64,000 nucleotides of DNA, taken from positions 186,001-250,000 of the forward strand of contig JBFWXS010000001.1 in assembly GCA_050187175.1 (NCBI GenBank), in the 5' to 3' direction. The first letter of the stretch is position 1, and each line of letters starts with the position of its first letter. Of the stretch, positions 8,237-17,075 are shown one piece after another. The position numbers and the translations under genes are program-made. Below the pieces are notes generated by a model that worked only from the letters and a program-made list of their open reading frames with translations, searched no databases and was not told the origin of the DNA. This DNA comes from Zeimonas sp050187175 (GTDB taxonomy: Bacteria; Pseudomonadota; Gammaproteobacteria; Burkholderiales; Burkholderiaceae_E).

Positions 8237-8788
8237 TCAACGAACGCCAACCGCCGGACCGGGCCGGTGCCAGCGCGGCCAGTAGAGCCGAACGGCCTCG
8301 CCGTCGCGACGCAGTCCCATGCAGCGGTCAAGCAGCGGCGGGGCCTGCGCGGCGCTGCCGTCGTCGCGTACCGGCGCGGTGATGCCGGCAAACGCCTGAA
8401 TCGCCAGCGTCGGCAGCGTCTCCGCGAGCATGCTCAGATGACTGCAGCCGGCCTGGCCGCCGAGCCGCTCCCTGAGCCGGGCGCGGAACTGGTCGAACAG
8501 GTTCAGCCCCACCAGGGCCGCATACTGCGGCGCGGCTTGAGGACAGGCGACGTCGAACGGCACCGCGTCCATGCGTGCCTGTGCCGCGACGACGGCGCCC
8601 CGCTCGTCCACCGTGCACACCAGCGTCATGGCATGGATAGGCGTGCCGGCGGGATGGTCCCGGGCAGCACCGGGAAAAGTACGCGCCTTGCGGTCGGAGA
8701 ACGTCACCTCGAGATCCCACAACCCGTCGCTGCGCAGGAATGCCAACGATTCGAGTTGCCGCATGTGGATCAACTGCCGCTCAAGCAT
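8237..8788 (-). CDS. DUF2889 domain-containing protein
   Basis: 183 residues matching DUF2889: an N-terminal beta region with a LWDLEVTFSDRK segment, a central GCSHL motif and the C-terminal C-MGLRRDGEAVRLYWPR signature. Function is unknown; the family often occurs beside aromatic or CoA-ester catabolic genes. The ATG at 8788 follows GGAGG. It is divergent from the flavodoxin gene and precedes the PaaA-like operon by about 110 bases. Confidence 0.75.
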   Translation of the reverse strand: MLERQLIHMRQLESLAFLRSDGLWDLEVTFSDRKARTFPGAARDHPAGTPIHAMTLVCTVDERGAVVAAQARMDAVPFDVACPQAAPQYAALVGLNLFDQFRARLRERLGGQAGCSHLSMLAETLPTLAIQAFAGITAPVRDDGSAAQAPPLLDRCMGLRRDGEAVRLYWPRWHRPGPAVGVR

Positions 8789-8818
8789 CGGATGCCGCCT
8801 CCGGCGCGTTGCCGCGCT

Positions 8819-8852
8819 TCGATTATTTACGACAAAATCGTCTATCGATTAT
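8819..8852. promoter_or_regulatory. AT-rich divergent promoter with repeats
   Basis: The 99-bp gap between the DUF2889 gene and the flavodoxin contains a direct repeat TCGATTAT (8819-8826 and 8845-8852) flanking an inverted ACGA/TCGT pair (8829-8841). This is a plausible regulator site for both genes. The similarity to the ACGA...TCGT ends of the palindrome at 2912 is weak, with different spacing. Confidence 0.35.
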
Positions 8853-8887
8853 CATCGCATTGTTTTGCATTAATCGGGGGCAGCGGT

Positions 8888-9349
8888 TTGAATTCGGTAC
8901 TGATCCTGGTCGGAACGCAGTCTGGCAACGCGGCGATGGTCGCCGAGACCCTCAAGGCCCGGCTGGAGAACGACGGCGTCGCGGCCGAAATCCTCCCGGA
9001 GGACTGCGAGGACCCGCAGGCGCTGGCCGACGCGCGCTGGCTGATCGTTTGCTGCGCCACTCACGGCGAGGGCGACGTGCCCGACCACCTGTTACCGTTG
9101 ACCGAAGCGCTCGCGGTGCGATCGACGGACCTGAGCGGCCTGCGCTATGGCGTGGTCGCGCTGGGCGATCGAACCTATGCGGAGACTTATTGCGGCGGCG
9201 GGCGCCGCATCGATGCGCTGCTGCGCGGCTGCGGCGCGCAGCGCGTCGGCGACGTGCTCGAAATCGACGCTTCGACGCAGCCCTTCCCGGATCAGCAGGT
9301 GCTGGGCTGGCTGCCGGCTTGGCGCGAGCAGGCCTCCCAGGAAGTTTGA
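8888..9349 (+). CDS. Flavodoxin-like protein (MioC/CysJ-type FMN domain)
   Basis: 153 residues of flavodoxin fold. The FMN phosphate loop GTQSGNA lies at about residues 9-15, an isoalloxazine loop THGEGDVPD at about 58-66, and GDRTYAETYCGGG at about 97. No ATG is in frame; the reading frame becomes flavodoxin-like exactly at a TTG preceded by a G-rich stretch, so I take TTG at 8888. It likely carries electrons and may link the FprA-like reductase (3891-5297) to the PaaA-like diiron protein. That link is inferred from proximity. Confidence 0.78.
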   Translation: MNSVLILVGTQSGNAAMVAETLKARLENDGVAAEILPEDCEDPQALADARWLIVCCATHGEGDVPDHLLPLTEALAVRSTDLSGLRYGVVALGDRTYAETYCGGGRRIDALLRGCGAQRVGDVLEIDASTQPFPDQQVLGWLPAWREQASQEV

Positions 9350-9428
9350 GCTTCCTTTACGAGCGGCCAGCGGACCCTGCTCAGCTCAGCGCCCCGCCGG
9401 CGGATCCACCTCCGCGAGAGGCAGCCGA

Positions 9429-11765
9429 TCAGGCAGCGCCCTCGACGCAGCGTAGCGCCTGCCAGACCTTCTCGTCCGTCAACGGCATCTGCACCTTCTC
9501 CGCCTCGCGTCCCAGCCCCGCGTGATCCAGCGCATCGATCACCGCGTTGACCACGGCCGGCGTCGCGCCGATGGTGCCGAGCTCGCCGACGCCCTTGACG
9601 CCGAGCGGATTGACGGTGCACGGGATGGACGTATCGAAGCGCGTCTTGAAATCGACATCGACCTCGGCACGCGGCATCGCGTAGTCCAGGAAGCTGCCGG
9701 TCAGCAGCTGGCCGCTGTCGGCCTCGTAGACCACTTGTTCGCACAGGGCCTGGCCGATGCCTTGCACGGCGCCGCCGTCGATCTGGCCGGTGGCGATCAG
9801 CGGATTGACGACGCGGCCGATGTCGTTGACCGACGCATAGGACACCAGATCGACATGGCCGGTGTCCGGGTCGATCTCGACCTCGCAGATGTGGCAGCCG
9901 TTCGGCCAGGTCGGCCCGCCCACCGAGCTGGTGGACTCGAGCGCGATGTGCGACTGCGGCTGCCGCGCGGCCAGCTCGAACAGATCGATGCCCAGGTCGG
10001 TGCCGACGACGTTGAAGCGTCCGGCGCGATACTCGATGTCGGCAGCGGACGCTTCCAGCGCGTCGGCGGCCAGTTCCTTGCCGTGCTCGATCGTGCGCTG
10101 CGACGCGATGGTCAGCGCAGAGCCGCCCGTGAACAGCGAGCGCGAGCCGGCGCTGCCGAAGCCGCGGCCGCGATCGGTGTCGCCCTGCACGATGCGGATG
10201 CGCTCGATCGGCACGCCGAACACGTCGACCGCCAGCTGCGCGTAGCTGGTCGCGATGCCTTGTCCCATGGCCTGCGTCGCCGAGAACAGCTCGATGTAGC
10301 CGTCGGCGGCCACGTTGACGCTGACGCTTTCTTCGAGCGCGTTGCCGCCGGTCCATTCCAGGAAGGTGGCGATGCCGCGGCCGCGCAGCCGGCCGCGCGC
10401 GCGCGACTGCTCGCGCCGCGCCGCGAAGCCGTCCCAGTCGGCCAGCGCCAGCCCCTGGTCGAGGATCTGCTCGAAGCGGCCGCAATCGTAGGTCTGCTTC
10501 ATCGGGTTGGTGTACGGCATCTGCTCGGGGCGCACCATGTTGCGGCGGCGCAGTTCGGCCGGATCCAGCTTCATTTCGCGCGCCGCGGCATCGAACAGAC
10601 GCTCGATGGTGTAGATCGATTCAGGGCGGCCGGCGCCGCGATAGGCGCCGGTCGGCGCGGTATTCGTAAGCACCGCGGTCAGATGCAGATCGATCGTGCG
10701 GATGTCGTAGATGCTGGTGGACACCCAGGGTCCGATCAGCAGCTGGATGGCGACGCCGGCCGGCGCCGCATAGGCGCCGACATTGGCCAGCGTCCGCACG
10801 CGCAGCGCCAGCACCTTGCCCTGCGCGTCGAGCGCCAGTTCGGCTCGGCTGACGATGTCGCGGCCGTGGATCGCCGACTGGAAATCTTCGCTGCGGTCGG
10901 CTTGCCAGCGCACCGCGCGCTGCAGCCGCCATGCCGCGAAGGCCGTGACCAGATCCTCGGGGTACAGGCTGGTCTTCATGCCGAAGCCGCCGCCGACGTC
11001 GCCGACGACGACGCGCACCATCTCCTTGGTGAGGCCCGGAATCAGATCGCAGAGCGAGTTCAGGATGCCCGTCGGCATCTGGTTGCTCATGCGCACGGTC
11101 AAGCGGCCGGCAGCGCTGTCCCAGCTGGCCAGCACGCTGCGCGGTTCCAGCGGGCTCGGCGCCAGGCGCTGGTTGACCAGGTCGAGCGCCACGGTATGCG
11201 CGGCGGAAGCGAACGCACGTTCGGCGGCTTCGCGATCGCCGTGACGCGCCTCGGCGGCGATATTGTCGGGCGCCTCGGCACAGACGATGGGTGCGCCGGG
11301 AGCGGTCGCGGCGCGCGGATCGCTGACCGACGGCAGGTCTTCATAGTCGACGAACACGGCTTCGGCGGCATCGCGGGCGGCTTCGCGGCTGACGGCGATC
11401 ACGGCGGCCACCGGCTCGCCGACGTAGCGGACGAACTCGTGCGCCAGGCCGCGGCGCGGCGGCGATACGGTGCTGCGTCCGTCGGCGCGCTTGAAGGCGG
11501 CTGCGGTGGGCAGCGGCTTGACGCCGGCCGCCAGCAGGTCGGCGCCGGTCAGCACCGCGAGCACGCCGGGCAGCGCAGCGGCCTCGGCGGTGTCGATTGC
11601 CGCGATGCGGGCATGGGCATGCGGCGAGCGCAGAAAGGCCACGTAGGCGGCGTCAGCGGCGACGTCGTCGGTGAATCGGCCGCGGCCGGACAGCAGCGCA
11701 TCGTCCTCGATGCGCTGCACGGCTTGGCCGCTGCCGAAACGGCCGACTTCGAACGGGGTGTTCAT
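9429..11765 (-). CDS. Molybdenum hydroxylase large subunit (xanthine dehydrogenase/CoxL family)
   Basis: 778 residues of the molybdopterin-binding family. Seen in order: N-terminal GRGRFTDDV, LRSPHAHARI, GEPVAAVIA, the GDVGGGFGMK cofactor motif (about residue 260), GAYRGAGRPE in place of the CO dehydrogenase active-site loop, and the active-site glutamate in GVKGVGELG near the C-terminus. It therefore belongs to the aldehyde/xanthine-type (form II) group. Such enzymes normally need a [2Fe-2S] and an FAD subunit; neither is encoded in this window. Substrate unknown. It is divergent from the channel gene. Confidence 0.85.
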   Translation of the reverse strand: MNTPFEVGRFGSGQAVQRIEDDALLSGRGRFTDDVAADAAYVAFLRSPHAHARIAAIDTAEAAALPGVLAVLTGADLLAAGVKPLPTAAAFKRADGRSTVSPPRRGLAHEFVRYVGEPVAAVIAVSREAARDAAEAVFVDYEDLPSVSDPRAATAPGAPIVCAEAPDNIAAEARHGDREAAERAFASAAHTVALDLVNQRLAPSPLEPRSVLASWDSAAGRLTVRMSNQMPTGILNSLCDLIPGLTKEMVRVVVGDVGGGFGMKTSLYPEDLVTAFAAWRLQRAVRWQADRSEDFQSAIHGRDIVSRAELALDAQGKVLALRVRTLANVGAYAAPAGVAIQLLIGPWVSTSIYDIRTIDLHLTAVLTNTAPTGAYRGAGRPESIYTIERLFDAAAREMKLDPAELRRRNMVRPEQMPYTNPMKQTYDCGRFEQILDQGLALADWDGFAARREQSRARGRLRGRGIATFLEWTGGNALEESVSVNVAADGYIELFSATQAMGQGIATSYAQLAVDVFGVPIERIRIVQGDTDRGRGFGSAGSRSLFTGGSALTIASQRTIEHGKELAADALEASAADIEYRAGRFNVVGTDLGIDLFELAARQPQSHIALESTSSVGGPTWPNGCHICEVEIDPDTGHVDLVSYASVNDIGRVVNPLIATGQIDGGAVQGIGQALCEQVVYEADSGQLLTGSFLDYAMPRAEVDVDFKTRFDTSIPCTVNPLGVKGVGELGTIGATPAVVNAVIDALDHAGLGREAEKVQMPLTDEKVWQALRCVEGAA

Positions 11766-11920
11766 GGATCGAGACTCGCAGGAGTGGAAAGGCCGGATGA
11801 ATCCGGGCTCGAATCTCGCTCAGTGAACGGCGATCGTCAAGCCGACGTCCGGCGCGGCCCCCTGAGCCGCAGCCGGAAAGCCGCGAAGCCCCTGCATGAA
11901 AGACGTGGGGCCGGTATGCG

Positions 11921-14641
11921 ATGATCCGACGCTGCAGCGGGCCGCATGCCCATGGACACAACGTGACGGCGGACGATCTGACGCGAGACCCGGCCCATCG
12001 GCTTGACTTGGTCCATAGGCACGACCTGGTCCATCGGCACGACCTGGTCCATCGGCACGATTCGGCCCGGCAGCTCGACCCGCCCTGTCGGTTCGATCCG
12101 GACTGCCGGCTGAGCTGGCCAAGCCGGATCCGCCGGCCCGGCGCCTTGCGGGGGACGCTGGCCTGCCTCGCGATCGCCATGCTAGTCATGCTGATTGCCG
12201 GCGGCGCCGCACGCGCGCAGCCGGCGAGCGGCGCAGCAGCGGGCAGCTCAGCGGCCGCGCCCGCTGCCGAGCGCGCTCCGATCGCGATCGCGAACATACT
12301 CGCGCGCGCCGACGACGATCATCATCTGGTCGAGCAGGCGCTGCGGCTGGCGGCGGGGCCGGATCCGTCCAGGAACCTGGGCCAGCAGCTCGATGACATT
12401 GCCGCGTCCGCGGACGAGAAGCTGGGCGCCTTCAGTGCCGCCGAGCTGCGGCGCCTGCCGGTGATCCGGCTCGAAAGCCTGGAGCGTCATTGGCAGTTCG
12501 ACATCCGGCGCCTGGAACGCTGGCAGACCGACTTGCGGCAACGCCTGACGCCGTATGCGTCGACCACCGCCGCGCTGGCGCAGCGGCGCGGCCAGTGGGA
12601 GGCGACGCGGGCCGCGGCCGCGTCGAACGACCTGCCCGCAGCGCTGGCCGGCCGCGTCCAGACCCTGATCACGGAGCTCGAGAACGCCGAGAAGACGCTG
12701 TCGGCGCCGCTGACCCGTCTGATCCGGCTCGGGCAACGAGCCGACGCCGTGCAGGCCAAGCTGGACGCCGGCCGCGGCGAGACCGTCGCGGCCATGGCCG
12801 ACATCGACCGGCGCCTGCTGCAGGCGGACGCGCCGCCGCTGTGGACCGCCAGGGATGCGGGCGCCGATCGCGCCGATGCGATGACGTCGATCCGCAAGGG
12901 CATCGACATCGAGACGCGCTTCGCCGCCGACTATCACGCCGCCGACCGCGGCAACCAGATGGCGCTGCGGCTGCTGCAGTTGCTGCTGCTGCCGCTGCTG
13001 ATCTGGCTGTCGCTGCGCTCGCGCCGTTCGCAGTCGCAGCCGCAGTCGCCGCCGCTGCCCTCGTCGCAGCCGGCAGCCGATGCGACCGCGCTGCGCGTGC
13101 TGCAGCGGCCGGTGTCGGCGTGGCTGCTGCTGTCGATGATGGCCGTGCTGATCCTGGAGCCCGACGCGCCGCTGCTCGCGCACGAGTTCGCCATGCTGAT
13201 CGCGCTGGCGCCGTTGCTGCGGCTGCTGCCGCCGGGCGGCCTGCGGCGGCTCGGCGTCTGGCCCTACATGGCCAGCGGCCTGTATCTGCTGGAACGGCTC
13301 ACCTTGCTGACGATGAGCAGCGGCGCGCCGTACCGTCTGCTCCAGCTCGGCCTCACCGTGCTCGCGCTGCTGCTGATGCTGGGCCTGCTGATCTGGTGGC
13401 GCCGGGCCGGCAAGGCCGCCGCCACGCCGCTGATGCGATGGCTGCGCAGGCTCGCCTGGTTCGGCGCGGCCCTGCTCGCGGCCGCGGCGGTCGCGAACGT
13501 GCTCGGCAACGTGTCGCTGGCCGAGATGCTGACCACCGGCGTCATCGACAGCGGCTACTTCGGCCTGCTGCTGTATGCCGGCGTGTCGGTCAGCCTGGCC
13601 GTGCTGCAGGCGCTGACCGGCCTGCCGGCCGCCGACCGCTTCCGGCTGCTGCGCGAACGGACGGCCGAGCTGCGCACGCTGGCATTCCGTGCGCTGACGC
13701 TGGCGGCGGTGCCGGGCTGGATCGCCTATACGCTGGACGGCTTCCGGCTGCTGCGGCCGGCCAGCGCCATGGCGGCATCCGTCCTGGCGCACGACTTCAA
13801 GTTCGGCGAGCTGTCGATCAGCCTCGGCGACGTGCTGATCTTCGGCATCTCGGTGCTGCTCGCGTTCTGGACGGCGCGCGTCGTGCGGCTGGTGCTGCGC
13901 GACTCGCTGCTGGACCGGCCCGCGCTGCCGCGCGGCGTGGGCAACAGCATCGCCTCGCTGACCTACTACGCGGTCCTGCTGCTCGGCTTCCTGATCGCGC
14001 TGTCGGCGGCGGGCTTCCAGGTCGGCCAGCTCACACTGGTGGTGAGCGCGCTCGGCGTGGGCATCGGCTTCGGCCTGCAGAACCTGGTCAACAATTTCGT
14101 GTCGGGCCTGGTCCTGATCTTCGAGCGTCCGATCCAGCCGGGCGACGTCGTCGACGTCGGCGGCGCGTCGGGGCAGGTGCACAGCATCGGCATGCGCGCC
14201 ACGATCATCCGGACCGGCGACGGCGCCGACGTCATCGTGCCGAACGGCACGCTGCTGACCGGCAATCTGACCAACTGGACGCTGCACGATCGGCGCCGCC
14301 GCATCGACGTGCGGGTCGGCATCGCCTACGGTTCGGACCCGGCACAGGTCATCCGGCTGCTGGAAGCGGCAGCGCGGCGCACGCCCGGTGTGGCGCCGCT
14401 GCCGGCGCCGGCCGCGCAGCTCGACGGCTACGGCGCCAGCTCCCTCGACTTCGTGCTGCGCGCATGGACGCAGGATTTCGAGCGCTGGGGCAGCATTCGC
14501 AGCGATCTGCTGACGCAGGTATTGCAGACGCTGGTCGAAGCCGGCATCGAGATTCCGTATGCCCAGTACGAGCTGCGGCTGCGCAGCGTGACGGACGAAG
14601 CGGCCCAGGCGCTGCAAGCGGGACCGCCGCGGCCGGCGTGA
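11921..14641 (+). CDS. DUF3772/MscS-family mechanosensitive channel
   Basis: Large inner-membrane channel protein. A signal-like hydrophobic stretch (LACLAIAMLVMLIAGG) ends in ARAQ, followed by a helical periplasmic DUF3772 domain, many membrane segments, and the MscS pore and beta domain (LGVGIGFGLQNLVNNFVSG, ERPIQPGDVVDVGG, VPNGTLLTGNLTNW). It releases solutes on hypo-osmotic shock. The frame is open from ATG 11921, but the first 75 residues precede the signal peptide and contain a 3-fold DLVHRH repeat. A TTG at 12146 gives an 831-residue protein with a normal N-terminus and may be the true start. Confidence 0.82.
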   Translation: MIRRCSGPHAHGHNVTADDLTRDPAHRLDLVHRHDLVHRHDLVHRHDSARQLDPPCRFDPDCRLSWPSRIRRPGALRGTLACLAIAMLVMLIAGGAARAQPASGAAAGSSAAAPAAERAPIAIANILARADDDHHLVEQALRLAAGPDPSRNLGQQLDDIAASADEKLGAFSAAELRRLPVIRLESLERHWQFDIRRLERWQTDLRQRLTPYASTTAALAQRRGQWEATRAAAASNDLPAALAGRVQTLITELENAEKTLSAPLTRLIRLGQRADAVQAKLDAGRGETVAAMADIDRRLLQADAPPLWTARDAGADRADAMTSIRKGIDIETRFAADYHAADRGNQMALRLLQLLLLPLLIWLSLRSRRSQSQPQSPPLPSSQPAADATALRVLQRPVSAWLLLSMMAVLILEPDAPLLAHEFAMLIALAPLLRLLPPGGLRRLGVWPYMASGLYLLERLTLLTMSSGAPYRLLQLGLTVLALLLMLGLLIWWRRAGKAAATPLMRWLRRLAWFGAALLAAAAVANVLGNVSLAEMLTTGVIDSGYFGLLLYAGVSVSLAVLQALTGLPAADRFRLLRERTAELRTLAFRALTLAAVPGWIAYTLDGFRLLRPASAMAASVLAHDFKFGELSISLGDVLIFGISVLLAFWTARVVRLVLRDSLLDRPALPRGVGNSIASLTYYAVLLLGFLIALSAAGFQVGQLTLVVSALGVGIGFGLQNLVNNFVSGLVLIFERPIQPGDVVDVGGASGQVHSIGMRATIIRTGDGADVIVPNGTLLTGNLTNWTLHDRRRRIDVRVGIAYGSDPAQVIRLLEAAARRTPGVAPLPAPAAQLDGYGASSLDFVLRAWTQDFERWGSIRSDLLTQVLQTLVEAGIEIPYAQYELRLRSVTDEAAQALQAGPPRPA
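12005..12058 (+). repeat. Three tandem 18-bp units
   Basis: Three 18-bp units (first copy has two substitutions) encode DLVHRH three times in the frame leading into the channel gene. The reverse strand is also open, encoding MDQVVP-type repeats. The repeat lies upstream of the likely signal peptide, so it may be leader DNA rather than protein. Confidence 0.85.
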
Positions 14642-14687
14642 TCGACTCGATCGACTCGATCAACTTGATCCGCGCGAACGCCGCGCG

Positions 14688-15938
14688 TCAGCGCGCGCCG
14701 CGCACGCGCGCGTTGACGGCTTCTATCTCCAGGCCGACCACCGCCTTGTACTGGCCTGCGATCGCCACCAGCTCATCGCGCGACACCACGTCGTGGATGT
14801 CGGTGAAACCGTCCGGCGCGCGTTGCTCGACGACTTGCATCACGTGGTCGGGGCCCTGGCCGCGATTGGCCATCACGATGCGCGCCGTCTTCGGCAGCCG
14901 GTCCGCCTCGTAGCGCTGCAGGGCCTCGGGCACCGCCGGCGCGGAGACACCGGCCAGCGCATCGACCAGCGCACGCGCATCGAGGATGGCCTGCGAGGCG
15001 CCGTTCGAGCCGATCGGATACATGGGGTGCGCGGCATCGCCGAGCAGCGTGACGCGCCCGAAGCTCCAGCGCGGCAAGGGATCGCGATCGACCATAGGGA
15101 ACTCGAACACGGGACCGCCGCGCGCGATCAGCTGCGGCACGTCCAGCCAGTCGAAGCGCCAGTCGGCGAACGCCTGATCGAACACCGACTTCGGCACTTC
15201 GCGGTTCCAGTCGTCCTTCGGCGGCGTATTGCCGTCGACCTTGAGCTCGGCGATCCAGTTGATCAGCGAACGGCCCTCGGGGAGCGCGCGCGTGGAGATC
15301 GGATAGCTGACCAGCTTCTGGTCCGCGTGCCCCACCATGACCATGGTGCGGCCGCTGAGAAAGGGCTCGCCGACAGTGGTCGAGCGCCACAGGATGTGGC
15401 CCGAGAAGCGCGGCAGGCCCTCGTCGGGATAGAACTGCCGGCGCACGGCTGAATGAATGCCGTCGGCGGCGACGATCAGGTCGGCCCGCTCGATCGAGAC
15501 GCTGCCGTCGGCGCGGCGCCGCAGCCGCACTTCGCCGGCGTCGGCATCGACCGCCAGCGCCTCATGGCCGGTGGCCACTGCGTCCAGGCCGAGCCGCTCG
15601 ATCACCGCCTGCAGCAGCAGCATCTGCAGATGGCCGCGATGAATGGAGAACTGCGGTACCAGGTAGCCGGCGGCCATGCCGCGCGGCTCGGTCCAGATGT
15701 GCTGTCCGCGCTTCGTGTAATAGCCGACTTCGCCGGTCTCGATGCCGGTGGCGGCCAGCCGGTCCAGCAGGCCGAGCAGCGACAGCTCGGCCACCGCGCT
15801 CGGCTGGACGTTGATGCCGACGCCTAGCGGATGGATGTGCTGGACCGCTTCGTACAGCCGCGGCTGCATCCCGCGCGCATGCAGCATCAGGGCCAGCGAC
15901 AGCCCGCCGATGCCGGCTCCGATGATGACGACGTTCAA
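14688..15938 (-). CDS. FAD-dependent aromatic monooxygenase (salicylate hydroxylase-like)
   Basis: 416 residues of the group A flavoprotein monooxygenase family. GAGIGG is at residues 7-12, the DG motif VAADGIHSAVRR at about 163, and the second FAD motif GRVTLLGDAAHPMYPIGS at about 290. It hydroxylates an aromatic ring with NAD(P)H and O2. The start is a TTG at 15938, six bases after the TRAP binding-protein stop, with only a weak ribosome site, so it is probably translationally coupled. It is the last gene of the leftward Rieske operon and may convert the dioxygenase product toward protocatechuate. Substrate not determined. Confidence 0.83.
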   Translation of the reverse strand: MNVVIIGAGIGGLSLALMLHARGMQPRLYEAVQHIHPLGVGINVQPSAVAELSLLGLLDRLAATGIETGEVGYYTKRGQHIWTEPRGMAAGYLVPQFSIHRGHLQMLLLQAVIERLGLDAVATGHEALAVDADAGEVRLRRRADGSVSIERADLIVAADGIHSAVRRQFYPDEGLPRFSGHILWRSTTVGEPFLSGRTMVMVGHADQKLVSYPISTRALPEGRSLINWIAELKVDGNTPPKDDWNREVPKSVFDQAFADWRFDWLDVPQLIARGGPVFEFPMVDRDPLPRWSFGRVTLLGDAAHPMYPIGSNGASQAILDARALVDALAGVSAPAVPEALQRYEADRLPKTARIVMANRGQGPDHVMQVVEQRAPDGFTDIHDVVSRDELVAIAGQYKAVVGLEIEAVNARVRGAR

Positions 15939-15944
15939 CGCGGC

Positions 15945-16988
15945 TTACTTCGTGTGCTTCTGGATCAGCGCGCGCGCGGCATCGAGCAGTTCCTGGCCCT
16001 TGTAGCCCCTCGCGTTCATGTCCTTGACCCATTCCTCATCGATCGCCGACGAGGCCTTCTTGAAGCCGGCGGCGGCCTCGGGCGCCACCGTGAAGATCGT
16101 GTTGCGCGTGGTCTCGGCCGTCTTGCGGCCCTTCGGATCGTTGCCCTGCTGCACCTTGCCGAGCCAGCCCGAGGTCTCGATGCCTGAATTATTGTCGATG
16201 ACCTTCTTCAGGTCGGGCGGCAGCGAGTCGTACTTGGCCTTGTTCATCGCCATCACGAAAGTGGTCGTGTACAGCGCGCCGCCTTTCGGGTCGAACTCGG
16301 CGTGATACCGCGTCAGCTCGTTGACGCGCACCGAGGGCACGACCTCCCACGGAATCACCGCGCCGTCGATGACGCCCTTGGACAGCGAGTCGGGGATCTG
16401 CGGCAGCGGCATGCCGACCGGCGTGGCGCCCATGGAGCCGAGCATCTTGGTGACCAGCCGCGTCGGACCGCGCAGTTTCAGGCCCTTCAGGTCGGCGACC
16501 GTCTTGACCTGCTTGTCCTTGGTGTGGATGACACCGGGGCCGTGCACGTTCAGCGCCACCAGGTGGACGTCCTTGAACTCGTCCTTCGCGACCGTCTGCA
16601 CGTACTCCCAGTACGCGCGCGACGTGGCCTCGGCATTGCTCATGATGAACGGCAGCTCGAACACCTCGACGCGCGGAAAGCGGCCGGGAGTATTGCCGGG
16701 CAGCGTCCAGACGATGTCGACCACGCCGTCCTTGGCCTGGTCATAGAGGTCGCGCGGCGTGCCGCCGAGCTGCATGGCCGGGTAGCGCTCGAACTTGATG
16801 CGACCGCCCGACTCCTTCTCGACCTTGTCCATCCATGCGATGTGCATGTCCAGCCATACCGCCGACTGCGGCGCCATGAACGTATGGAACTTCATCACCA
16901 CCGGCTGCTGCGCCAGGACCGGCGCCCCGAAGGCCAGCGCCGTGCCGACACCCAGCAGGGACTTGAAGATCGAACGACGGATTGCCAT
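15945..16988 (-). CDS. TRAP transporter substrate-binding protein (DctP family)
   Basis: 347 residues with an N-terminal signal peptide ending at VLAQ (about residue 26) and a DctP fold (MKFHTFMAPQSAVW, LPFIMSN, LKLRGPTRLVTKMLGSMGA with the conserved binding arginine). It captures a carboxylate in the periplasm. Its permease partners are not next to it; the DctQ and DctM genes at 23550 and 24076 on the other strand of the same divergent locus are the likely partners. Confidence 0.87.
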   Translation of the reverse strand: MAIRRSIFKSLLGVGTALAFGAPVLAQQPVVMKFHTFMAPQSAVWLDMHIAWMDKVEKESGGRIKFERYPAMQLGGTPRDLYDQAKDGVVDIVWTLPGNTPGRFPRVEVFELPFIMSNAEATSRAYWEYVQTVAKDEFKDVHLVALNVHGPGVIHTKDKQVKTVADLKGLKLRGPTRLVTKMLGSMGATPVGMPLPQIPDSLSKGVIDGAVIPWEVVPSVRVNELTRYHAEFDPKGGALYTTTFVMAMNKAKYDSLPPDLKKVIDNNSGIETSGWLGKVQQGNDPKGRKTAETTRNTIFTVAPEAAAGFKKASSAIDEEWVKDMNARGYKGQELLDAARALIQKHTK

Positions 16989-17075
16989 GGCTGTCTCCCG
17001 ATGTGATCGCCGCTAAACGCGAACCCCAGATTGTAGTGATCCGGCCGCGGCTTGCTTATCGGGGATTGTCACGAG

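Noticed and set aside
12248..14617. 789-residue minus-strand open frame opposite the MscS channel
   Set aside because: Composition is Gln/Arg/His-rich with no family features, while the plus strand has clear MscS motifs.
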